Shown: positions 1 to 13,744 of the stretch, in pieces
How the letters are laid out: each line of letters begins with the position of its first letter
How positions within the stretch are numbered: the stretch's first letter is position 1
Assembly: GCF_000306255.2 (NCBI RefSeq)
Contig: NZ_AKWY02000020.1
Location: forward strand, 1-64,000
Source of the DNA: Leptospira noguchii serovar Panama str. CZ214
GTDB taxonomy: Bacteria; Spirochaetota; Leptospiria; Leptospirales; Leptospiraceae
Direction: 5' to 3'
DNA length: 64,000 nt
Made by a program: the position numbers and the translations under genes
The notes under the pieces: generated by a model
Database searches by the model: none
What the model was told of the DNA's origin: nothing
What the model saw: the letters and a program-made list of their open reading frames with translations, nothing else

Positions 1-2
1 AT

Positions 3-365
3 CTTTCTTCGTCGGAACGTCTCGGCAAAAAGGCGGGCAGAACTTTATATCAACCTAGTCCAGGTAAATTAAAAATGAAACGAATCAATGTTCGTGTTCC
101 TTCCGGAAGTTGGACTCTTTTGGGAACGTTGGCTCAGGCTCATGGTGTGTCTAGGTGTTATCTTTTTAATTATCTTTTGAAATTGGAAGCTCTTGGGGTC
201 GGGGATTCTATCTTGAATACGGTTCGGGCGGGAGTTCCCGCATTTCACTGGTCTTACAGTTATATCCTACACTTAGACCTGCCAAACAACCGAGTAACTC
301 GAAAACTACACTGTGAACCAGAATCCTATTTTTATGCTTTAGATCTAGAACGGTTTTCTACATAA
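3..365 (+). CDS. DUF1564 family protein, 5' end outside window
   Basis: The reading frame is open from the window edge, and an ATG at 75 is only an internal methionine, so the gene very probably begins upstream. The product aligns with the C-terminal two thirds of the 176-residue protein encoded at 57945-58475: both carry a basic stretch, then a V-x-S/T-G-x-W segment, the near-identical block [12 protein letters not shown], and a V-P-S/A-F-H-W-[ST]-Y motif. This is the Leptospira-specific DUF1564 family; its function is unknown. The block between the tryptophan and the tyrosines could be a small helix-turn-helix-like fold, but that is a guess from spacing only. The next 440 bases downstream are non-coding. 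Confidence 0.8.
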   Translation, partial: LSSSERLGKKAGRTLYQPSPGKLKMKRINVRVPSGSWTLLGTLAQAHGVSRCYLFNYLLKLEALGVGDSILNTVRAGVPAFHWSYSYILHLDLPNNRVTRKLHCEPESYFYALDLERFST

Positions 366-811
366 AATCACTTACACAAACATCAGTAGTTAAAAATATA
401 TTATAATTTATGAATATATTTTAATAAATTATTGAAAAAAAACTATATATACTATTCAAAAAACTGTATTATCTATCGGTTTTCATAAAAAAACGGAAGG
501 GAATTAATTTTTGAAAAACTATAAATTGTAAAAAATCTTTGAACTCAAAATGAAAGATCAATTTTCTATAAGAGGCTCAAAAGTTTTCAAATTTCTCTTT
601 TAAAAAATTTAGTTTCGAAAATGGATCTATAAATTTGTAACTGGAATTAACGGGACTTGAGTTTTACTATAAGTAAAAAAACAGTCAAAATGAAAAAAGG
701 TATTTTGTAACTATTGTATAAACGGTTTCTGTTTTGAGAAACTTTGAAACTAGAAAAAGATCGACGAAATTGACACTTAGCTCTTAAACTGTCGTCGTCT
801 CTGAGCAATTG
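366..811. other. AT-rich intergenic region
   Basis: Strongly AT-rich and without a credible reading frame on either strand. It must hold the promoter of the histidine kinase that follows, but I could not pick out a convincing -35/-10 pair. No inverted repeat or recognised dispersed repeat was seen. Confidence 0.4.
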
Positions 812-2947
812 ATGACAAACGTGAAAAACCATTCAAGATTTTCCGCCTACTATTTGGGACAATGGATATTTGGAATCGGTACGATTTTAGTGATCGTATC
901 TTTTTTTGGTAACTATTATTACAAAGAAAAAAATATAGACAGACTCATTGATAATATTCACTGGACCGTTTCTTATCTTTGTGCGGCGGCTTTAGCCTGG
1001 CTCGGTTATTTTTCAGAGAAGGTCTGGATTTATCGTTTTCGATTTTGGTTTGCACTTGGTCTTACTGCAAACGCATTCGGACAACTCTCTTGGGCGATTC
1101 AAGTTTATTTCAATTATTACATGACTCCAACCCCGAGCGATTTTCTTTTTCCATGGGTTGCTCCTTGTTTTGTCATAGGATACTCTATTATAGTTATTGA
1201 ATGTGATCGAAACAAAATCAGAGTGGCGGCATTGGACGCTCTTGGTCTTATCACGGCGGTTCTCACGTTTTCACTTGCGTTATATCTTCCTCAGAGAGAA
1301 GGAGTCGGAATTGCTCAGCTTCTTCCATTGATCAATCATCCAGTATCTTTTTTAACTGCTGCCGCTTTGGGAATTTTATTGATTCCTGTTCTAAAACTAC
1401 AACCAGATAAATCTTGGTTGTCGTTTATAATTGGTATGGGAGGGAGTGGTTTTTGTTGGTTGTTATGGAACGCGTTATTTATTGTTGAGATTCCTCCCGA
1501 TGGAACCGTTCTCAATGCCGGTTTCTCTGTTTCGACTTTGATCTTGGGATATGGAGTCTGGACCTGGGAACCTAAACTAAATGATCATCCGATTTTAGGA
1601 AGAAGGTTTGAAGCGGCGCTTCGTTTATTGCCTTTATTTGAAGTGATTGCAAGTTCGATTACGATTGTACTGGCAGGAACTCTTAGTGGTTTGCCGGAAG
1701 GGGTTCGAATTGTTGCATGGGCTGGAACTACAATTGTGGTTTTAATTGCGAGTGTGAGACAAACCTTACTCGTTAAGGAGATGACTGATACGGAACAGGA
1801 AATCCGTTTGGTCAACGAAGGGCTCGAAGAAATAGTCGCTAAACGGACTGGAGAACTTAGAACTGTAAATCAATATCTTATTTCTAAAAATGAACAAGTA
1901 ATTAGAGCGATCGCAAACTTAAAAAACACACAAAAACAACTCGTTCGTTCTGAAAAGATGGCTGTGCTTGGACAGTTGGTTGCTGGAATTGCACACGAAC
2001 TAAATACCCCATTAGGCGCTATCGTTTCTTCTAACGAAGCCATTCAGTTAGTATTGTCCAATTCTTGGGAAGGTCTTTTGAGAAATTATTCCGATTTTAC
2101 CGAAGATGAAAAATTAATTTGGGAAAAACTTTTTTCAAAAGGAATTACTCTAAGAGAATTTTACGATACAAGAGAAGAAAGAACCAAAAGAAAAAAAATA
2201 GCAATTTTGTTAAACGACTTCGGGTTTTCCGAAACGACTCGTCTTGCGGATATTCTTACTGATCTGGGGATTCATCCAGATTATGTATTAGAAAATTTTA
2301 AATATCTAAATCAAAAAGAAAAATTGCTTATGATCGCGCAAAATGCTCTATCTCTTTCAGGTCTGGCAAGAGCGAGTTTTACGATCGAAAAAGCCGCTGA
2401 AAAAGCTTCTCTAGTAATACAAGCTCTGAAGGAATATGCGTATAAAGATCGTAGCGAAACTGCGATGAGTCCTGTGGATGTACGGAAACAATTGGAAACA
2501 GTACTGACTCTTTATTATTCTAAATACAAAACTCAAGTAGAGATCGTTCGTGAAATGCCGGAAACTTCTTACGTTCGAGGAAATGCGGAATCTCTTACAC
2601 AAGTATGGACAAATCTGATCGGAAATGCTCTTTATGCGATGGGATATAAAGGGAAAATTGAAATTTCTTGTAAAAGAGTTGAGACTAGTTGGGAAGTGGC
2701 AATTAAGGATAGCGGAACCGGAATCGAAGAGTTGATCAAAGATCGAATTTTTGAACCTTTTTTTACTACAAAACCTTCCGGTGCGGGAACCGGTTTAGGC
2801 CTGGATATATGTAGAAGAATCATAGAAGATCATAACGGAAAAATCTATTTTGAAACTTCTAAACAGGGAACCACGTTTTTTGTGATTCTTCCCGCCGTAG
2901 AACCGGTTTTGCAAAAATTCGAAAGTCAAATCAGTAAAAATCAGTAA
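812..2947 (+). CDS. Polytopic membrane sensor histidine kinase
   Basis: About ten hydrophobic helices fill residues 10-325, followed by a coiled linker and a kinase core. The H-box contains [11 protein letters not shown] with the phospho-accepting His near residue 395. The ATPase domain shows the N-box (NLIGNAL, near 600), the G1 box DSGTGIEE and the G2 box [10 protein letters not shown]. It should autophosphorylate and pass phosphate to an unlinked response regulator, since none is adjacent. The distance from H-box to N-box is about 200 residues, roughly 90 more than usual, because of an inserted helical segment after the H-box. The frame could start at a TTG (809), but the ATG immediately after it (812) is the more natural start. 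The membrane part does not match a sensor family I can name. It converges with the next gene, three bases apart. Confidence 0.9.
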   Translation: MTNVKNHSRFSAYYLGQWIFGIGTILVIVSFFGNYYYKEKNIDRLIDNIHWTVSYLCAAALAWLGYFSEKVWIYRFRFWFALGLTANAFGQLSWAIQVYFNYYMTPTPSDFLFPWVAPCFVIGYSIIVIECDRNKIRVAALDALGLITAVLTFSLALYLPQREGVGIAQLLPLINHPVSFLTAAALGILLIPVLKLQPDKSWLSFIIGMGGSGFCWLLWNALFIVEIPPDGTVLNAGFSVSTLILGYGVWTWEPKLNDHPILGRRFEAALRLLPLFEVIASSITIVLAGTLSGLPEGVRIVAWAGTTIVVLIASVRQTLLVKEMTDTEQEIRLVNEGLEEIVAKRTGELRTVNQYLISKNEQVIRAIANLKNTQKQLVRSEKMAVLGQLVAGIAHELNTPLGAIVSSNEAIQLVLSNSWEGLLRNYSDFTEDEKLIWEKLFSKGITLREFYDTREERTKRKKIAILLNDFGFSETTRLADILTDLGIHPDYVLENFKYLNQKEKLLMIAQNALSLSGLARASFTIEKAAEKASLVIQALKEYAYKDRSETAMSPVDVRKQLETVLTLYYSKYKTQVEIVREMPETSYVRGNAESLTQVWTNLIGNALYAMGYKGKIEISCKRVETSWEVAIKDSGTGIEELIKDRIFEPFFTTKPSGAGTGLGLDICRRIIEDHNGKIYFETSKQGTTFFVILPAVEPVLQKFESQISKNQ

Positions 2948-2950
2948 ATT

Positions 2951-3625
2951 CTATTTTGTTAATATAGACTGAGCTTTCTTTTTGATTTCTTCTTCATCTT
3001 TTTTATGATCCACTTTATTCGGTATATCTTTACCCTTAATGAATGCAGGACGTTTTTCTAATTCATCGTTCCAACGTTTTAGATTGGGAAATTCATCCAA
3101 ACTGATTTCTACCCAGTCGTGCATATTGATCCAAGGCCAGGTAGCAATGTCTGCAATAGACAGATCCTTGCCGCCTAAAAATTTACTTTCACTCAGTCTT
3201 TTATCTAAAACGGAATATAATCGTTTTGTTTCGTTTTGATATCTATTGATCGCGAAAGGAATTTTTTCTGGTGCGTATTTTAGGAACACTCCGGCTTGTC
3301 CCTGCATCGGACCGACTCCTCCCATTTGAAACATAAGCCATTGTATTACGGTACTTTTTTCTTTTGGATCTTTAGGCAAAAGTTTTCCGGTTTTTTCCGC
3401 AAGATAAATTAAAATTGCGCCAGATTCAAATACCGCAAAGTTTCCGTTGTCTTTGTCGGTAATTGCTGGAATTCTTCCGTTGGGATTGATTTTAAGAAAC
3501 CATTCCTCTTTTTGTTCCAATTTATCCAAATTGATTGGATGGATCGTATAAGGAATTCCTAATTCTTCTAACATAATAGAAACTTTTCTTCCGTTGGGTG
3601 TAGACGCCGAATATAATTCGATCAA
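2951..3625 (-). CDS. Glutathione S-transferase-like protein
   Basis: The N-terminal thioredoxin-like domain has [16 protein letters not shown], the cis-proline loop NPNGRIPAI and the [10 protein letters not shown] segment that binds the gamma-glutamyl part of glutathione. An all-helical C-terminal domain follows, ending in a lysine-rich tail. The order and the N-terminal TPNGxK motif resemble the YfcG/YghU (nu-class) group, which act as disulfide reductases or peroxidases rather than classic conjugating enzymes. 224 residues is normal for the family. The substrate cannot be told from sequence. It stands alone, convergent with the histidine kinase gene, and is followed upstream by more than 1 kb of repeat-rich non-coding DNA. 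Confidence 0.85.
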   Translation of the reverse strand: MIELYSASTPNGRKVSIMLEELGIPYTIHPINLDKLEQKEEWFLKINPNGRIPAITDKDNGNFAVFESGAILIYLAEKTGKLLPKDPKEKSTVIQWLMFQMGGVGPMQGQAGVFLKYAPEKIPFAINRYQNETKRLYSVLDKRLSESKFLGGKDLSIADIATWPWINMHDWVEISLDEFPNLKRWNDELEKRPAFIKGKDIPNKVDHKKDEEEIKKKAQSILTK

Positions 3626-4908
3626 TGTTTTTCTCCTAGTTGTGGGGTGTTTGTTTAGAAGTTAGACTTTCCTTTTGGAAAAAATTCGGTTTTTAAGTAG
3701 AAATCTAAAAAAAATTGTTTGAATCGAATGGGTTTTTGAACATTCGAATCTATTACGGGAATTTTCATATTTGAAAAGGTATTAGAATGTTTTTGAGTTT
3801 TACTCACTTGGATTGAAACTTATATTTTAGAATTCTTGAACGTATCAAAAACCTTTTATGTATCGTAAGCGATTTTTTTAAACGAATTGAAAACTAATTC
3901 AAAAACTCGAAAAAAAGAATTAATCGCATTTATTTCGGTATTTTATTATAGAGTTTTCGAGTAGGATCAAAACGTGGTAGTTCCCACAGAAACCATCTTT
4001 TTACTATTAGATTACTACTCGGACGATACTAAGTTATTAACGGTCGAATTTTTGGAAAAAATAGAGTTATTTAAAAAATGTCGCAAATACGGGATTTACG
4101 ACATTTTAGAGCATGGCTAAAACATTCAAATTATTGAAACAATCTATTCTATTTATGCTTCCGAGTAAGTAAGTATTCCTATATTTTTAGAAATTTCGGG
4201 GCGGATTTTACGTTCATTCTTTTTTCGTTTAAGTAAGATTTTATAATTTAATGTGTGTTTGGTGTAAAGTCCGTTTTTATAGGACAATCTTGTCGTAAAA
4301 AAAGTGAATGTGGGAACTCTTACAAATCGTGGTTTACAGATAGATTTTTAAAATGAGGAACTCGGACTTTCAGAAAATTTCTCACTTACGTTACTTAACG
4401 TGAGTTCGGCGTAAAAAAATGAGAAAGGGTTTTAAAAAATATGAGTTTTTGCAATTTAAGAATTGGTTCTTAAAATCGCGATTTGTTGTAGTTCCCACAA
4501 ATTAAGTCGCATTAGAAATTTTTAAACAGTATGAGTTCCTACATTTTAGGAATTGATCAGTAGAGTTCAGATCCAAGTTTTTTCAAAAAAATGAATTCCT
4601 TGCGACGGATTTACGTTACTTAAGTTTTTAGGAAAATGGATTTTAGTTTATAGAAGTCTGTTTTTGGAAAAAAACGATCCAAAAAAGTCAGAAGTCGTTT
4701 CCTGTTTTCAAATTAGAAAAATATAAAATTCAATTTTTTGAAAATATTAGACTTTTTTAGGTGATTTAAAAAAATCATTTTATATTTTTGAAAGATATCT
4801 AGAAAATAATATATCATGAATTTTAAGACAAACCACTGTTAGGTGTATAATTTTAGACACTTAAGTGGTAGTTTGATATTTAATTTTATAAAAAGGTTTT
4901 TGGAATTT
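3626..4908. other. Long repeat-rich intergenic region
   Basis: No credible gene. It contains several copies of a dispersed motif family built on GTAGTTCCCAC or its complement GTGGGAACT (near 3975, 4312 and 4490) plus one candidate mobile repeat described separately (4397-4619). The divergent promoters of the flanking genes must lie at its ends. I looked for a guanidine riboswitch in front of the exporter at 4909 and saw none of the conserved hairpin-loop motifs. Confidence 0.5.
4397..4619. repeat. IS982-end-like non-autonomous repeat
   Basis: The left end reads AACGTGAGTTCGGCGTAA, matching the terminal repeat of the transposase-bearing element at 7361-8371. The right end (4599-4619) is a diverged inverted copy ending in ACGTTA. 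The interior carries the GTAGTTCCCAC / ATTAAGTCGCATTA / GAGTTCCTACATTT module that recurs at 14.9, 22.2 and 58.6 kb. ACTT lies on both outer sides, which may be a short target duplication. There is no coding capacity. It is read as a decayed MITE-type element; boundaries are approximate. Confidence 0.5.
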
Positions 4909-5229
4909 ATGGCTTGGATTTATCTCATGATCGCTTCTATTTTTGAGATCGGCTTTACTACGTGTCTTAAGTTGTCGGATAATTTTACAAAACCAACTTG
5001 GATTGGGAGTTTTGTGTTTTTTTCAGTTTTAAGTTTAGCTTTTTTGAATAAAGCCGTTCAAACGATTCCTATGGGAACGGCTTATGCTATATGGACCGGT
5101 TTGGGTGCCGTGGGAACGATATTGGTTGGAATTTTTCTACATGGAGAAGTGATCGATTTTTGGAGAGGATTCTTTTTATCAACTTTAATTCTTTCCGTTT
5201 TAGGTCTTAAATTTTTAGTTCCGGAATGA
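4909..5229 (+). CDS. SMR-family exporter, Gdx/SugE type
   Basis: A 106-residue inner-membrane protein with four hydrophobic helices. The first holds the essential glutamate (IFEIGF) that couples drug or guanidinium export to protons in this family. The segment PMGTAYAIWTGLGAVGT is the signature that separates the Gdx/SugE branch from EmrE-like multidrug pumps, so guanidinium export as an antiparallel dimer is the likely role. An upstream GTG would add 22 poorly hydrophobic residues unlike the family; the ATG at 4909 gives the normal MAW start and length and has a GGAA just before it. No riboswitch was recognised upstream. The gene ends three bases from the convergent thioesterase gene. Confidence 0.88.
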   Translation: MAWIYLMIASIFEIGFTTCLKLSDNFTKPTWIGSFVFFSVLSLAFLNKAVQTIPMGTAYAIWTGLGAVGTILVGIFLHGEVIDFWRGFFLSTLILSVLGLKFLVPE

Positions 5230-5232
5230 GAT

Positions 5233-5808
<576 letters not shown>

Positions 5809-6234
5809 AGGTAACTATTCGTTTCATTTTAGAATCTGTTCCAAAAACTATCACTTTTCAATTTGTATTTTATTTCTTTGAAGTTCTATTTCCATGAAAA
5901 ATTTGATACTTAAGGATTCAAGTTCGAAACCGTTGATCCAAAGTCTTTTTTCAATTTCGTTTTTTAAAATCTTTTAAATAAATACATAATAGGACTTTAA
6001 AAAAATTTCAGATTTCTACTGAGAATTGTATTTGGGAATTTTGCATACAAATTCAGATCGTTACAGAGATTTCGGTAAATAGAAAACTGTATTGCCCCAT
6101 TTATTTTAATGAAAAAGAAATAAAAGAAAATTAAATTTTCAATCACTCTATTTTAAAAACAAATCGTCTTGACCATACTAACGACGGTCTTAATCTAACT
6201 CGGTTTTGATATGAAAAGTCGGAAAGGGTTGGAA
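5809..6234. other. Intergenic region between divergent genes
   Basis: About 425 bases with no plausible gene on either strand. It separates the thioesterase gene (minus) from the dehydrogenase gene (plus) and must contain both promoters. No repeat or palindrome stood out. Confidence 0.4.
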
Positions 6235-7266
6235 ATGAAAGCAGCTATTTTAGAATCCGGTAAAAAAAAATTAGAAATCAGAGACGTTGCCGTACCACAA
6301 CTTAAGGCAGAACAAGTAAGGGTAAGAATCAAAGCTTGTGGTATTTGCGGTTCGGATGTACATCTGGTGGTCCATGGGACTCTCAAGTGCAAACATTTTC
6401 CCAGAATTCCCGGACATGAATCATCTGGTATTATTGAAGAAGTAGGCGAGAACGTTAGACGATTTCGAAAAGGGGACCGGGTAGTTATAGCGGCTGGAAC
6501 CTCGTGCGGAGTTTGTTCTTATTGTAAGGAAGGAAGAGAAAATTTATGTAAAGACTTAGGAGTGTTTGGTTTTGATCGAGATGGAAGTTTTGCAGAATTT
6601 AATATAGTAGAAGAACGTTATTTGTATTCTCTTCCAGACGAGATTCCATATGATCAAGGAGCAATTCTTGCGGATGCGGTATCTACTCCTTATCATGCCA
6701 TTCGTTATAGAGGAAATATTCAAGAAAGTGATACGGTAGCAATTTTCGGTTGTGGGGGGCTTGGGGTTCATGCGGTGGCGGTTGCCAGAGCGATGACAAA
6801 AGGTAAGGTGATCGCATTGGATGTGGATCCAGGAGCATTAGAAAATGCTTATAAATACGGAGCCGATGAAGTGATCAATTTGAAAGAAGTACGAAATTCA
6901 GGTAAGATATTAAAAGAAGTATCGAAAGGTGTGGATCTACTGGTCGATTTTTCGGGTTATATGTCTAACGTAGAAGATTCAATTCGTGCGATGAACCCTG
7001 GAGGTAGAATTGTACTTGTGGGTATAGGTAGACAACCTTTGAAATTTCAGATTCCTTTTATATTAATCGAAAAAATGATTTCGGTATCTGGTTCTTATGG
7101 ATCCGATCGAAGAGCAATTCCGGAACTGATTGACTTTTATTTAAAAGGAAAAATTAATCTTTCTCATTCGATTACTTCTCATCATCCATTAGAAGAATTG
7201 AATGAATGTCTTGAGGCTTTGGATCAGAGAAAAGGGAATCCAATTCGGTTTATCGTTGAACCTTAA
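6235..7266 (+). CDS. Zinc-dependent alcohol dehydrogenase (MDR family)
   Basis: A 343-residue medium-chain dehydrogenase. The catalytic zinc ligands are the Cys of ACGICGSDVH and the His-Glu of IPGHESSG. The structural zinc site is a C-x2-C-x2-C-x7-C run (CGVCSYCKEGRENLC). The nucleotide fold has GCGGLGVHAV near residue 170. It should oxidise an alcohol or reduce an aldehyde or ketone with NAD(P). An in-frame ATG at 6211 is possible, but AAGGG stands about seven bases before the ATG at 6235 and family members begin with MKAA, so 6235 is preferred. It is monocistronic by position; a truncated small repeat and an IS element follow. Confidence 0.88.
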   Translation: MKAAILESGKKKLEIRDVAVPQLKAEQVRVRIKACGICGSDVHLVVHGTLKCKHFPRIPGHESSGIIEEVGENVRRFRKGDRVVIAAGTSCGVCSYCKEGRENLCKDLGVFGFDRDGSFAEFNIVEERYLYSLPDEIPYDQGAILADAVSTPYHAIRYRGNIQESDTVAIFGCGGLGVHAVAVARAMTKGKVIALDVDPGALENAYKYGADEVINLKEVRNSGKILKEVSKGVDLLVDFSGYMSNVEDSIRAMNPGGRIVLVGIGRQPLKFQIPFILIEKMISVSGSYGSDRRAIPELIDFYLKGKINLSHSITSHHPLEELNECLEALDQRKGNPIRFIVEP

Positions 7267-7283
7267 TCGGTTCTGAATTTACT

Positions 7284-7355
7284 AGAGTTGTTGAAAAATG
7301 AATCTCCGTTTGTTTCTGTTTTATAGAAACGGTCGATTTAAACAGTTTTGTTAAT
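7284..7355. repeat. ATT-MITE, truncated copy
   Basis: Begins with AGAGTTGTTGAAAAAT and continues with TTCTGTTTTATAGAAACGGT, which is the reverse-complement body of the intact 100-bp elements at 49068 and 53046. The distal inverted end is missing. With the IS at 7361-8371 and one copy of its target duplication removed, the remnant runs straight into the stop codon of the short-chain dehydrogenase gene, so the truncation predates the IS. Confidence 0.65.
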
Positions 7356-7360
7356 TTTAA

Positions 7361-8371
<1,011 letters not shown>

Positions 8372-8372
8372 T

Positions 8373-9122
8373 TTAAATTGCAGTAATACCTCCGTCAACG
8401 GTCCAATTGGCACCGTTGATATAAGAAGATTCCTTGTTTAATAAAAAAGAAACTACCCTTGCGATTTCGGAAGGAGATGCGATCTTACGCGCGGGTGTCA
8501 TTTGAATGATTTTATTTCTATGGTCTGGAACTTGATCTTCTTGAATTCCCATTGAAGTTTCTATATAACCAGGACTTACAGCGTTCGAAGTAATTCCAAA
8601 AGGACCCCATTCATCAGAAATTGATTTTGCAAAACCGATCAAAGAATGTTTGGAAGCGGAATAGGCTACCGAGTTTGCAGAGCCGACAATAGATAAAGAA
8701 GAAGCAATGAATACTAATCTACCTAGTTGCAATTTTTTGAATTTAGGAAGAATCAATTTCACAATCTGAAACGCAGATCTTATATTTACCGAAAAAATTC
8801 GATCCCATTCTTCTAAACTAACATCAGTAATTTTATGATAAGGACCGCCGTATCCCGCACAATGAACAAAACCATACGGGCTTTGATTTTGAGAAGAAAT
8901 CAAAGCTTCCCATTGAGAAAGCGCGTACGTAAGATCTTGTTCGATTGTCAGATCTGTGTTAAAAAAAAATTCTCCCGAAAAAATTTCCTTTGGAGATTGA
9001 ATATCTAAATTCGTTACGGAATAACCTTCCGATAGAAGTGACCTTACGATAGCTCTTCCTAAACCTCCACTTCCTCCTGTTAGAATGATATTTTCTTTTT
9101 TAGTTGTTTCCTGATTTTTCAA
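8373..9122 (-). CDS. Short-chain dehydrogenase/reductase
   Basis: A classical SDR: nucleotide motif [11 protein letters not shown] near the N-terminus, CAGYGG in place of NNAG, and the catalytic Ser-Tyr-Lys set in [20 protein letters not shown], ending with VDGGITAI. It probably reduces a ketone or oxidises a secondary alcohol; the substrate is unknown. The frame is open to an ATG at 9173, but that would sit 17 bases from the argB start and add an unusual serine-rich leader. GAGG six bases before a TTG at 9122 makes the shorter form (249 residues) more likely. An IS element is inserted exactly at the 3' end, and the TAA stop lies inside the duplicated target bases. Confidence 0.82.
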   Translation of the reverse strand: MKNQETTKKENIILTGGSGGLGRAIVRSLLSEGYSVTNLDIQSPKEIFSGEFFFNTDLTIEQDLTYALSQWEALISSQNQSPYGFVHCAGYGGPYHKITDVSLEEWDRIFSVNIRSAFQIVKLILPKFKKLQLGRLVFIASSLSIVGSANSVAYSASKHSLIGFAKSISDEWGPFGITSNAVSPGYIETSMGIQEDQVPDHRNKIIQMTPARKIASPSEIARVVSFLLNKESSYINGANWTVDGGITAI

Positions 9123-9164
9123 AGTCAACCTCGAACTTACATTCGTATTTCTAGATGACAGAGA

Positions 9165-10066
<902 letters not shown>

Positions 10067-10237
10067 TTTGTTCGTATTATTTTCAAAAAAGTTCATATTC
10101 ATTAAGAAGCTCTTTATAAATTTTATTTTTCCCTAAGTTTTCAATCGTGTCTCTGACGTTGAAACTCCTTGACAGAGAAAACTTTCTTGTGTCCAATGAT
10201 CGAATTCTTTTAAAGAATCATCTATCAACACATCAGT

Positions 10238-11983
10238 ATGAGTGAAAGGCAGTTATCCTTATCTTTAATTTCCGATATAACGGCGAGAATCAATTCGACC
10301 GATGATCTGGACGAGCTACTTGGTATTATCATAGAAACCACAAAAGATGTTCTCAATACGGAAGGTTGTTCTCTTCTTTTATATGATCAAAACGAAGATT
10401 GTCTAGTATTTAATGTTGCGAAAGGAACCAAAGGAGATTCTTTAACGGAACTCAAAGTTCCAAGAGGTAAAGGAATCGCAGGAATAGTTCTGGAAACATT
10501 GGAACCCGTAATCGTAAACGACGCCGCAAACGACCCTAGAATTTATAGAAACATTGACGAGACGGTAGGTTTTGTAACCAACAATCTGATTTGTGTTCCG
10601 ATGAGCACTCAAGGAGAAATCCAAGGAGTTTTGGAAGCAGTCAATTCTCTCGAAAGAAATGAATTCACAAAAAAAGATATTAAAATTCTTCAATATCTTT
10701 CTGATCTCGCTGCAATTGCGATCAGAAATAGAAGATTAATCCGGGATTTAAAAAGTAGAGCCAACGAATTAGATTGTTTATTTCAACTCAGTCAGGCGAT
10801 TTCGAATATTTCTGAAATGGATCAATTTTTGAATCTAATCGTAAATTCGATTTCGGAAGTAATGAATGCGGAAAGAGTTTCTTTAGTTTTTTTTAATTCG
10901 AAAACCGGCAAATACGAACTTAAAAAAAGCATCGGCTTTAGTCTAGAAGATCAGGAACATTTTATCAATGAAAAAGAAGGAGTCATTCAAAGAATCATAG
11001 AAACCGGAAATCCGATTCTGGTTCAAAATATATCCACGGTAGAAGATTGGTTTCGCCCTGAAAGATACAAAACAAAATCCTTCATTTCAGTTCCGATTCG
11101 TTTGGATGGAAAAATCATTGGAATTTTAAATGCAGCCGATAAAAAATCAGGCAACAGTTTTGACAACGCAGATCAAAACGTTTTAAGTACAATCTCCAAT
11201 CAAATTGCAGAAGCTTATAATTCCCTGCTTTCTAAAGAACAAAAGGAAAAACTCAATTTGATTTATAGAGATATGCAGATCGCTTCTCAAATTCAATTGA
11301 ACTCTTTGCCAAATATTCCTAAAAAAATCCAAGGGTTAGAATTAGAAACTAGTTATACAGCTTCTAGGGAAATCGGAGGAGATTTTTACGATCTGATCTA
11401 TCATAATCCGGACGAAGTAAGTGTTCTTATTGCGGACGTTTCTGGCAAAGGAATCGCAGCGGCACTTTTTATGGAATTTTCCAAAACGATCATCTCGGGA
11501 GAAGTTTCCAGAAATTCTTCGACTAGCATCAGTTTGATGAGCGCCAATAGAATCATTCAGGAAAAATCAGGATACTTTATGTTTGTCACCGTAATGCTCG
11601 TAAGGATCAATATGGCAAAACGAAAGATTCATTATTCCAGTGCGGGACACAACGAACAACTTCTTTATAGAACCAAAGAAAAAAAGGTAATGAGTCTTTC
11701 TGGTAAAGGAATGCCTCTCGGAATCAAAGAGTCCGAAATTGACGAACACGAAATTGATTATTCTTCCGGAGATCTTTTGATTCTTTACACAGACGGAGTC
11801 AGCGAAGCGATGAACGAATCCAACGAGATGTACGGCCTCGAAAATTTGATCAAACTCATCGAACGAAACGGAGAAATGGCTCTCGGCGCCTTAAAAGAAC
11901 TCATCATAGATACTACGGACTCGTTTAGAGGAGACGCGGCACCTCACGACGATTATACGCTTTTTATGGTTCGTCTTCCTTAA
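10238..11983 (+). CDS. GAF-GAF-PP2C serine phosphatase (RsbU/SpoIIE-like)
   Basis: 581 residues without membrane segments. Two GAF sensor domains (about 15-165 and 185-330) are followed by a short coiled linker and a SpoIIE-type PP2C phosphatase domain (about 370-580). Metal-binding motifs are visible: [32 protein letters not shown] and the final DDYTLFMV. Such proteins dephosphorylate STAS-domain anti-sigma-factor antagonists in partner-switching pathways; the GAF domains would sense a small ligand or redox state. No anti-sigma factor or STAS gene is next to it. The ATG at 10238 is the first plausible start. It is monocistronic by position. Confidence 0.9.
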   Translation: MSERQLSLSLISDITARINSTDDLDELLGIIIETTKDVLNTEGCSLLLYDQNEDCLVFNVAKGTKGDSLTELKVPRGKGIAGIVLETLEPVIVNDAANDPRIYRNIDETVGFVTNNLICVPMSTQGEIQGVLEAVNSLERNEFTKKDIKILQYLSDLAAIAIRNRRLIRDLKSRANELDCLFQLSQAISNISEMDQFLNLIVNSISEVMNAERVSLVFFNSKTGKYELKKSIGFSLEDQEHFINEKEGVIQRIIETGNPILVQNISTVEDWFRPERYKTKSFISVPIRLDGKIIGILNAADKKSGNSFDNADQNVLSTISNQIAEAYNSLLSKEQKEKLNLIYRDMQIASQIQLNSLPNIPKKIQGLELETSYTASREIGGDFYDLIYHNPDEVSVLIADVSGKGIAAALFMEFSKTIISGEVSRNSSTSISLMSANRIIQEKSGYFMFVTVMLVRINMAKRKIHYSSAGHNEQLLYRTKEKKVMSLSGKGMPLGIKESEIDEHEIDYSSGDLLILYTDGVSEAMNESNEMYGLENLIKLIERNGEMALGALKELIIDTTDSFRGDAAPHDDYTLFMVRLP

Positions 11984-12448
11984 ACGAGACGTAACATTGT
12001 ATATTCTATTTTTATAAACTGATTGAGAACGATTGTAATCCGTTTCTTTTTAACTTGGATTACTGATCTCTATAACCCTGAGTACCGTTAATTTTTATTA
12101 CAAAGTGCTGTTTAACGCAAATTCGATGAATCGTAGGGGAACTCAGAGCGTTTTGCTTCTATGGTCTCTTGACGGATTGTGTTCTATAATAAATTGTAAC
12201 TAAAAACGAAACATCGCATTCCGTTTCTATTATACAATTTATTGACTGAAGCTGAAGGTGCAATTCGTAACGCCCCATTTTCTTTTTCTGGATTCACATT
12301 TTTTTAAGTTCCCGAAAAAATTTTGAGACTTAACTTACGGATTTCTAAATATTCATTTTTCGCAATTGGAATTTGTAGGAGTTGTTTTTGATAAGAGAAG
12401 CAAAATGAGACGCTTTCATTTCACAAAAACGTGGGATTCATTCAAAAA
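11984..12448. other. Intergenic region with an inverted repeat
   Basis: No gene seen. An 11-bp perfect inverted repeat, AATAAATTGTA at 12188-12198 and its complement at 12233-12243, encloses a second shorter pair (GAAAC/GTTTC). This could form a two-tier stem. It lies about 200 bases after the phosphatase gene and about 200 after the convergent phosphofructokinase gene, so it could serve both as a terminator region or be a decayed small mobile repeat. Confidence 0.4.
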
Positions 12449-13744
12449 CTATTTGGCCAACATGTGAGCCGGCTGTCCCGTTGAAGCCAAAAACGATCTC
12501 CATAAAGTACTGCGATCTGGTTGTAAAACTTTTCTTTCCTGAATTGCAACTGAAATCGGAAGATGTGTGAATACATTGTTCCACATTCCTACCACCATAT
12601 CTGTTTTTCCAGCCATGCCGGCGTGTACCGCATTCTGAGCCAGAAAACCGCAAAATACAGAATCCTCTGCGTTAGCCGTAATTGATCGAATAATATAACT
12701 AGGATCGATGTATTTAATGTTTACCGGAACATTTTCTTTTTTGAAAAACTCAGTCATTGTATCCTTCAGAAAAAGTCCGATGTCCTTGAGTTTTAAATTT
12801 CCTGAAGAATCTCTTTCCTCCGTAGAATCAAAAAATTTTTGACCAGCCCCTTCTGCTACGATGATAACAGCATGTCCCTTTTTTTGGATTCTTTTTTTGA
12901 GATCATCCAAAAAGGCCTCGTTTCCAAATAGATCAAAGTCCACTTCCGGAATCAGACAATAATTTACGTTTCTAGATGCCAAAGCCGCGTTGACCGCAAT
13001 AAATCCGGAATGACGCCCCATCAACTTTACAAGCCCAATTCCATTCGGTGTTCCCTTTGCTTCCACGTGAGCACATTCTACCGCTTCCATCGCTTTGGAA
13101 AATGCAGTAGAAAAACCGAATGTTTTTTGTACGTAATTAATATCGTTATCGATTGTCTTAGGAATTCCTATTACGGAAATTTTTTCTTTCCTTTTTGTGA
13201 TTTCATCCACGATGGCTCTAGCGCCCCTGAGAGTTCCGTCTCCTCCAATACAAAAAAGAATTTTTACTCCATAAAAATTAAGACCGTCCACCATCTCTTT
13301 GGGAGATTGATTTCCTCTCGAAGAAGATAACATAGACCCGCCTTCGTCTACGATATGTGCTACTTTTTCTGGAGTGAGTTCAATTGGTTGATGAGAATAT
13401 TTTTTTACAAGTCCTTGATACCCATAAAGAAAACCTAAAATTCTGGAAACTCCATAACGATAATAAAGTTCCATTACGATTCCACGGATCACGTCGTTGA
13501 TTCCAGGACAAAGCCCTCCACAAGTAACAATTCCTGCAGTTACTTCCTGAGGGTTAAAATAAATTTTTTCTCTAGGACCAGCCTGTTCGAAAAAGTCAGG
13601 ACCTTCTTGGACATAAGAATCCCAATCTTCTTTGGATTGAAATACTGTTCTGAATATCAATCTGGAAGTATCACTTGTATAATATTCATAGTCTGCCGGA
13701 CTAGGAATTGAACATTCTCCAAAATTTTGAATCTTTGTTTCCAT
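12449..13744 (-). CDS. pfp: 6-phosphofructokinase, PFP-like group
   Basis: Phosphorylates fructose 6-phosphate to the 1,6-bisphosphate. It belongs to the long (431-residue) group related to pyrophosphate-dependent enzymes and to Treponema TP0108, with an N-terminal extension of about 70 residues before the GGLCPGIND phosphate loop. At the two donor-deciding positions it has Gly in GGDGTLRGA (the ATP-type residue) and Lys in [10 protein letters not shown] (the PPi-lineage residue). Enzymes with this mix have been ATP-dependent in the group, so ATP is the likelier donor. Other motifs are MGRHSGFIA and VAEGAGQ. It stands alone and divergent from the exported-protein gene. The gene name is tentative. 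Confidence 0.85.
   Translation of the reverse strand: METKIQNFGECSIPSPADYEYYTSDTSRLIFRTVFQSKEDWDSYVQEGPDFFEQAGPREKIYFNPQEVTAGIVTCGGLCPGINDVIRGIVMELYYRYGVSRILGFLYGYQGLVKKYSHQPIELTPEKVAHIVDEGGSMLSSSRGNQSPKEMVDGLNFYGVKILFCIGGDGTLRGARAIVDEITKRKEKISVIGIPKTIDNDINYVQKTFGFSTAFSKAMEAVECAHVEAKGTPNGIGLVKLMGRHSGFIAVNAALASRNVNYCLIPEVDFDLFGNEAFLDDLKKRIQKKGHAVIIVAEGAGQKFFDSTEERDSSGNLKLKDIGLFLKDTMTEFFKKENVPVNIKYIDPSYIIRSITANAEDSVFCGFLAQNAVHAGMAGKTDMVVGMWNNVFTHLPISVAIQERKVLQPDRSTLWRSFLASTGQPAHMLAK

Noticed and set aside
4620..4908. A guanidine riboswitch upstream of the Gdx-type exporter
   Set aside because: The conserved loop motifs and paired hairpins of the known guanidine classes could not be found in the AT-rich leader.
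13010..13330. Open frame of 106 codons antisense to the phosphofructokinase gene
   Set aside because: Wholly within a well-supported gene, with no ribosome site and a low-complexity translation.
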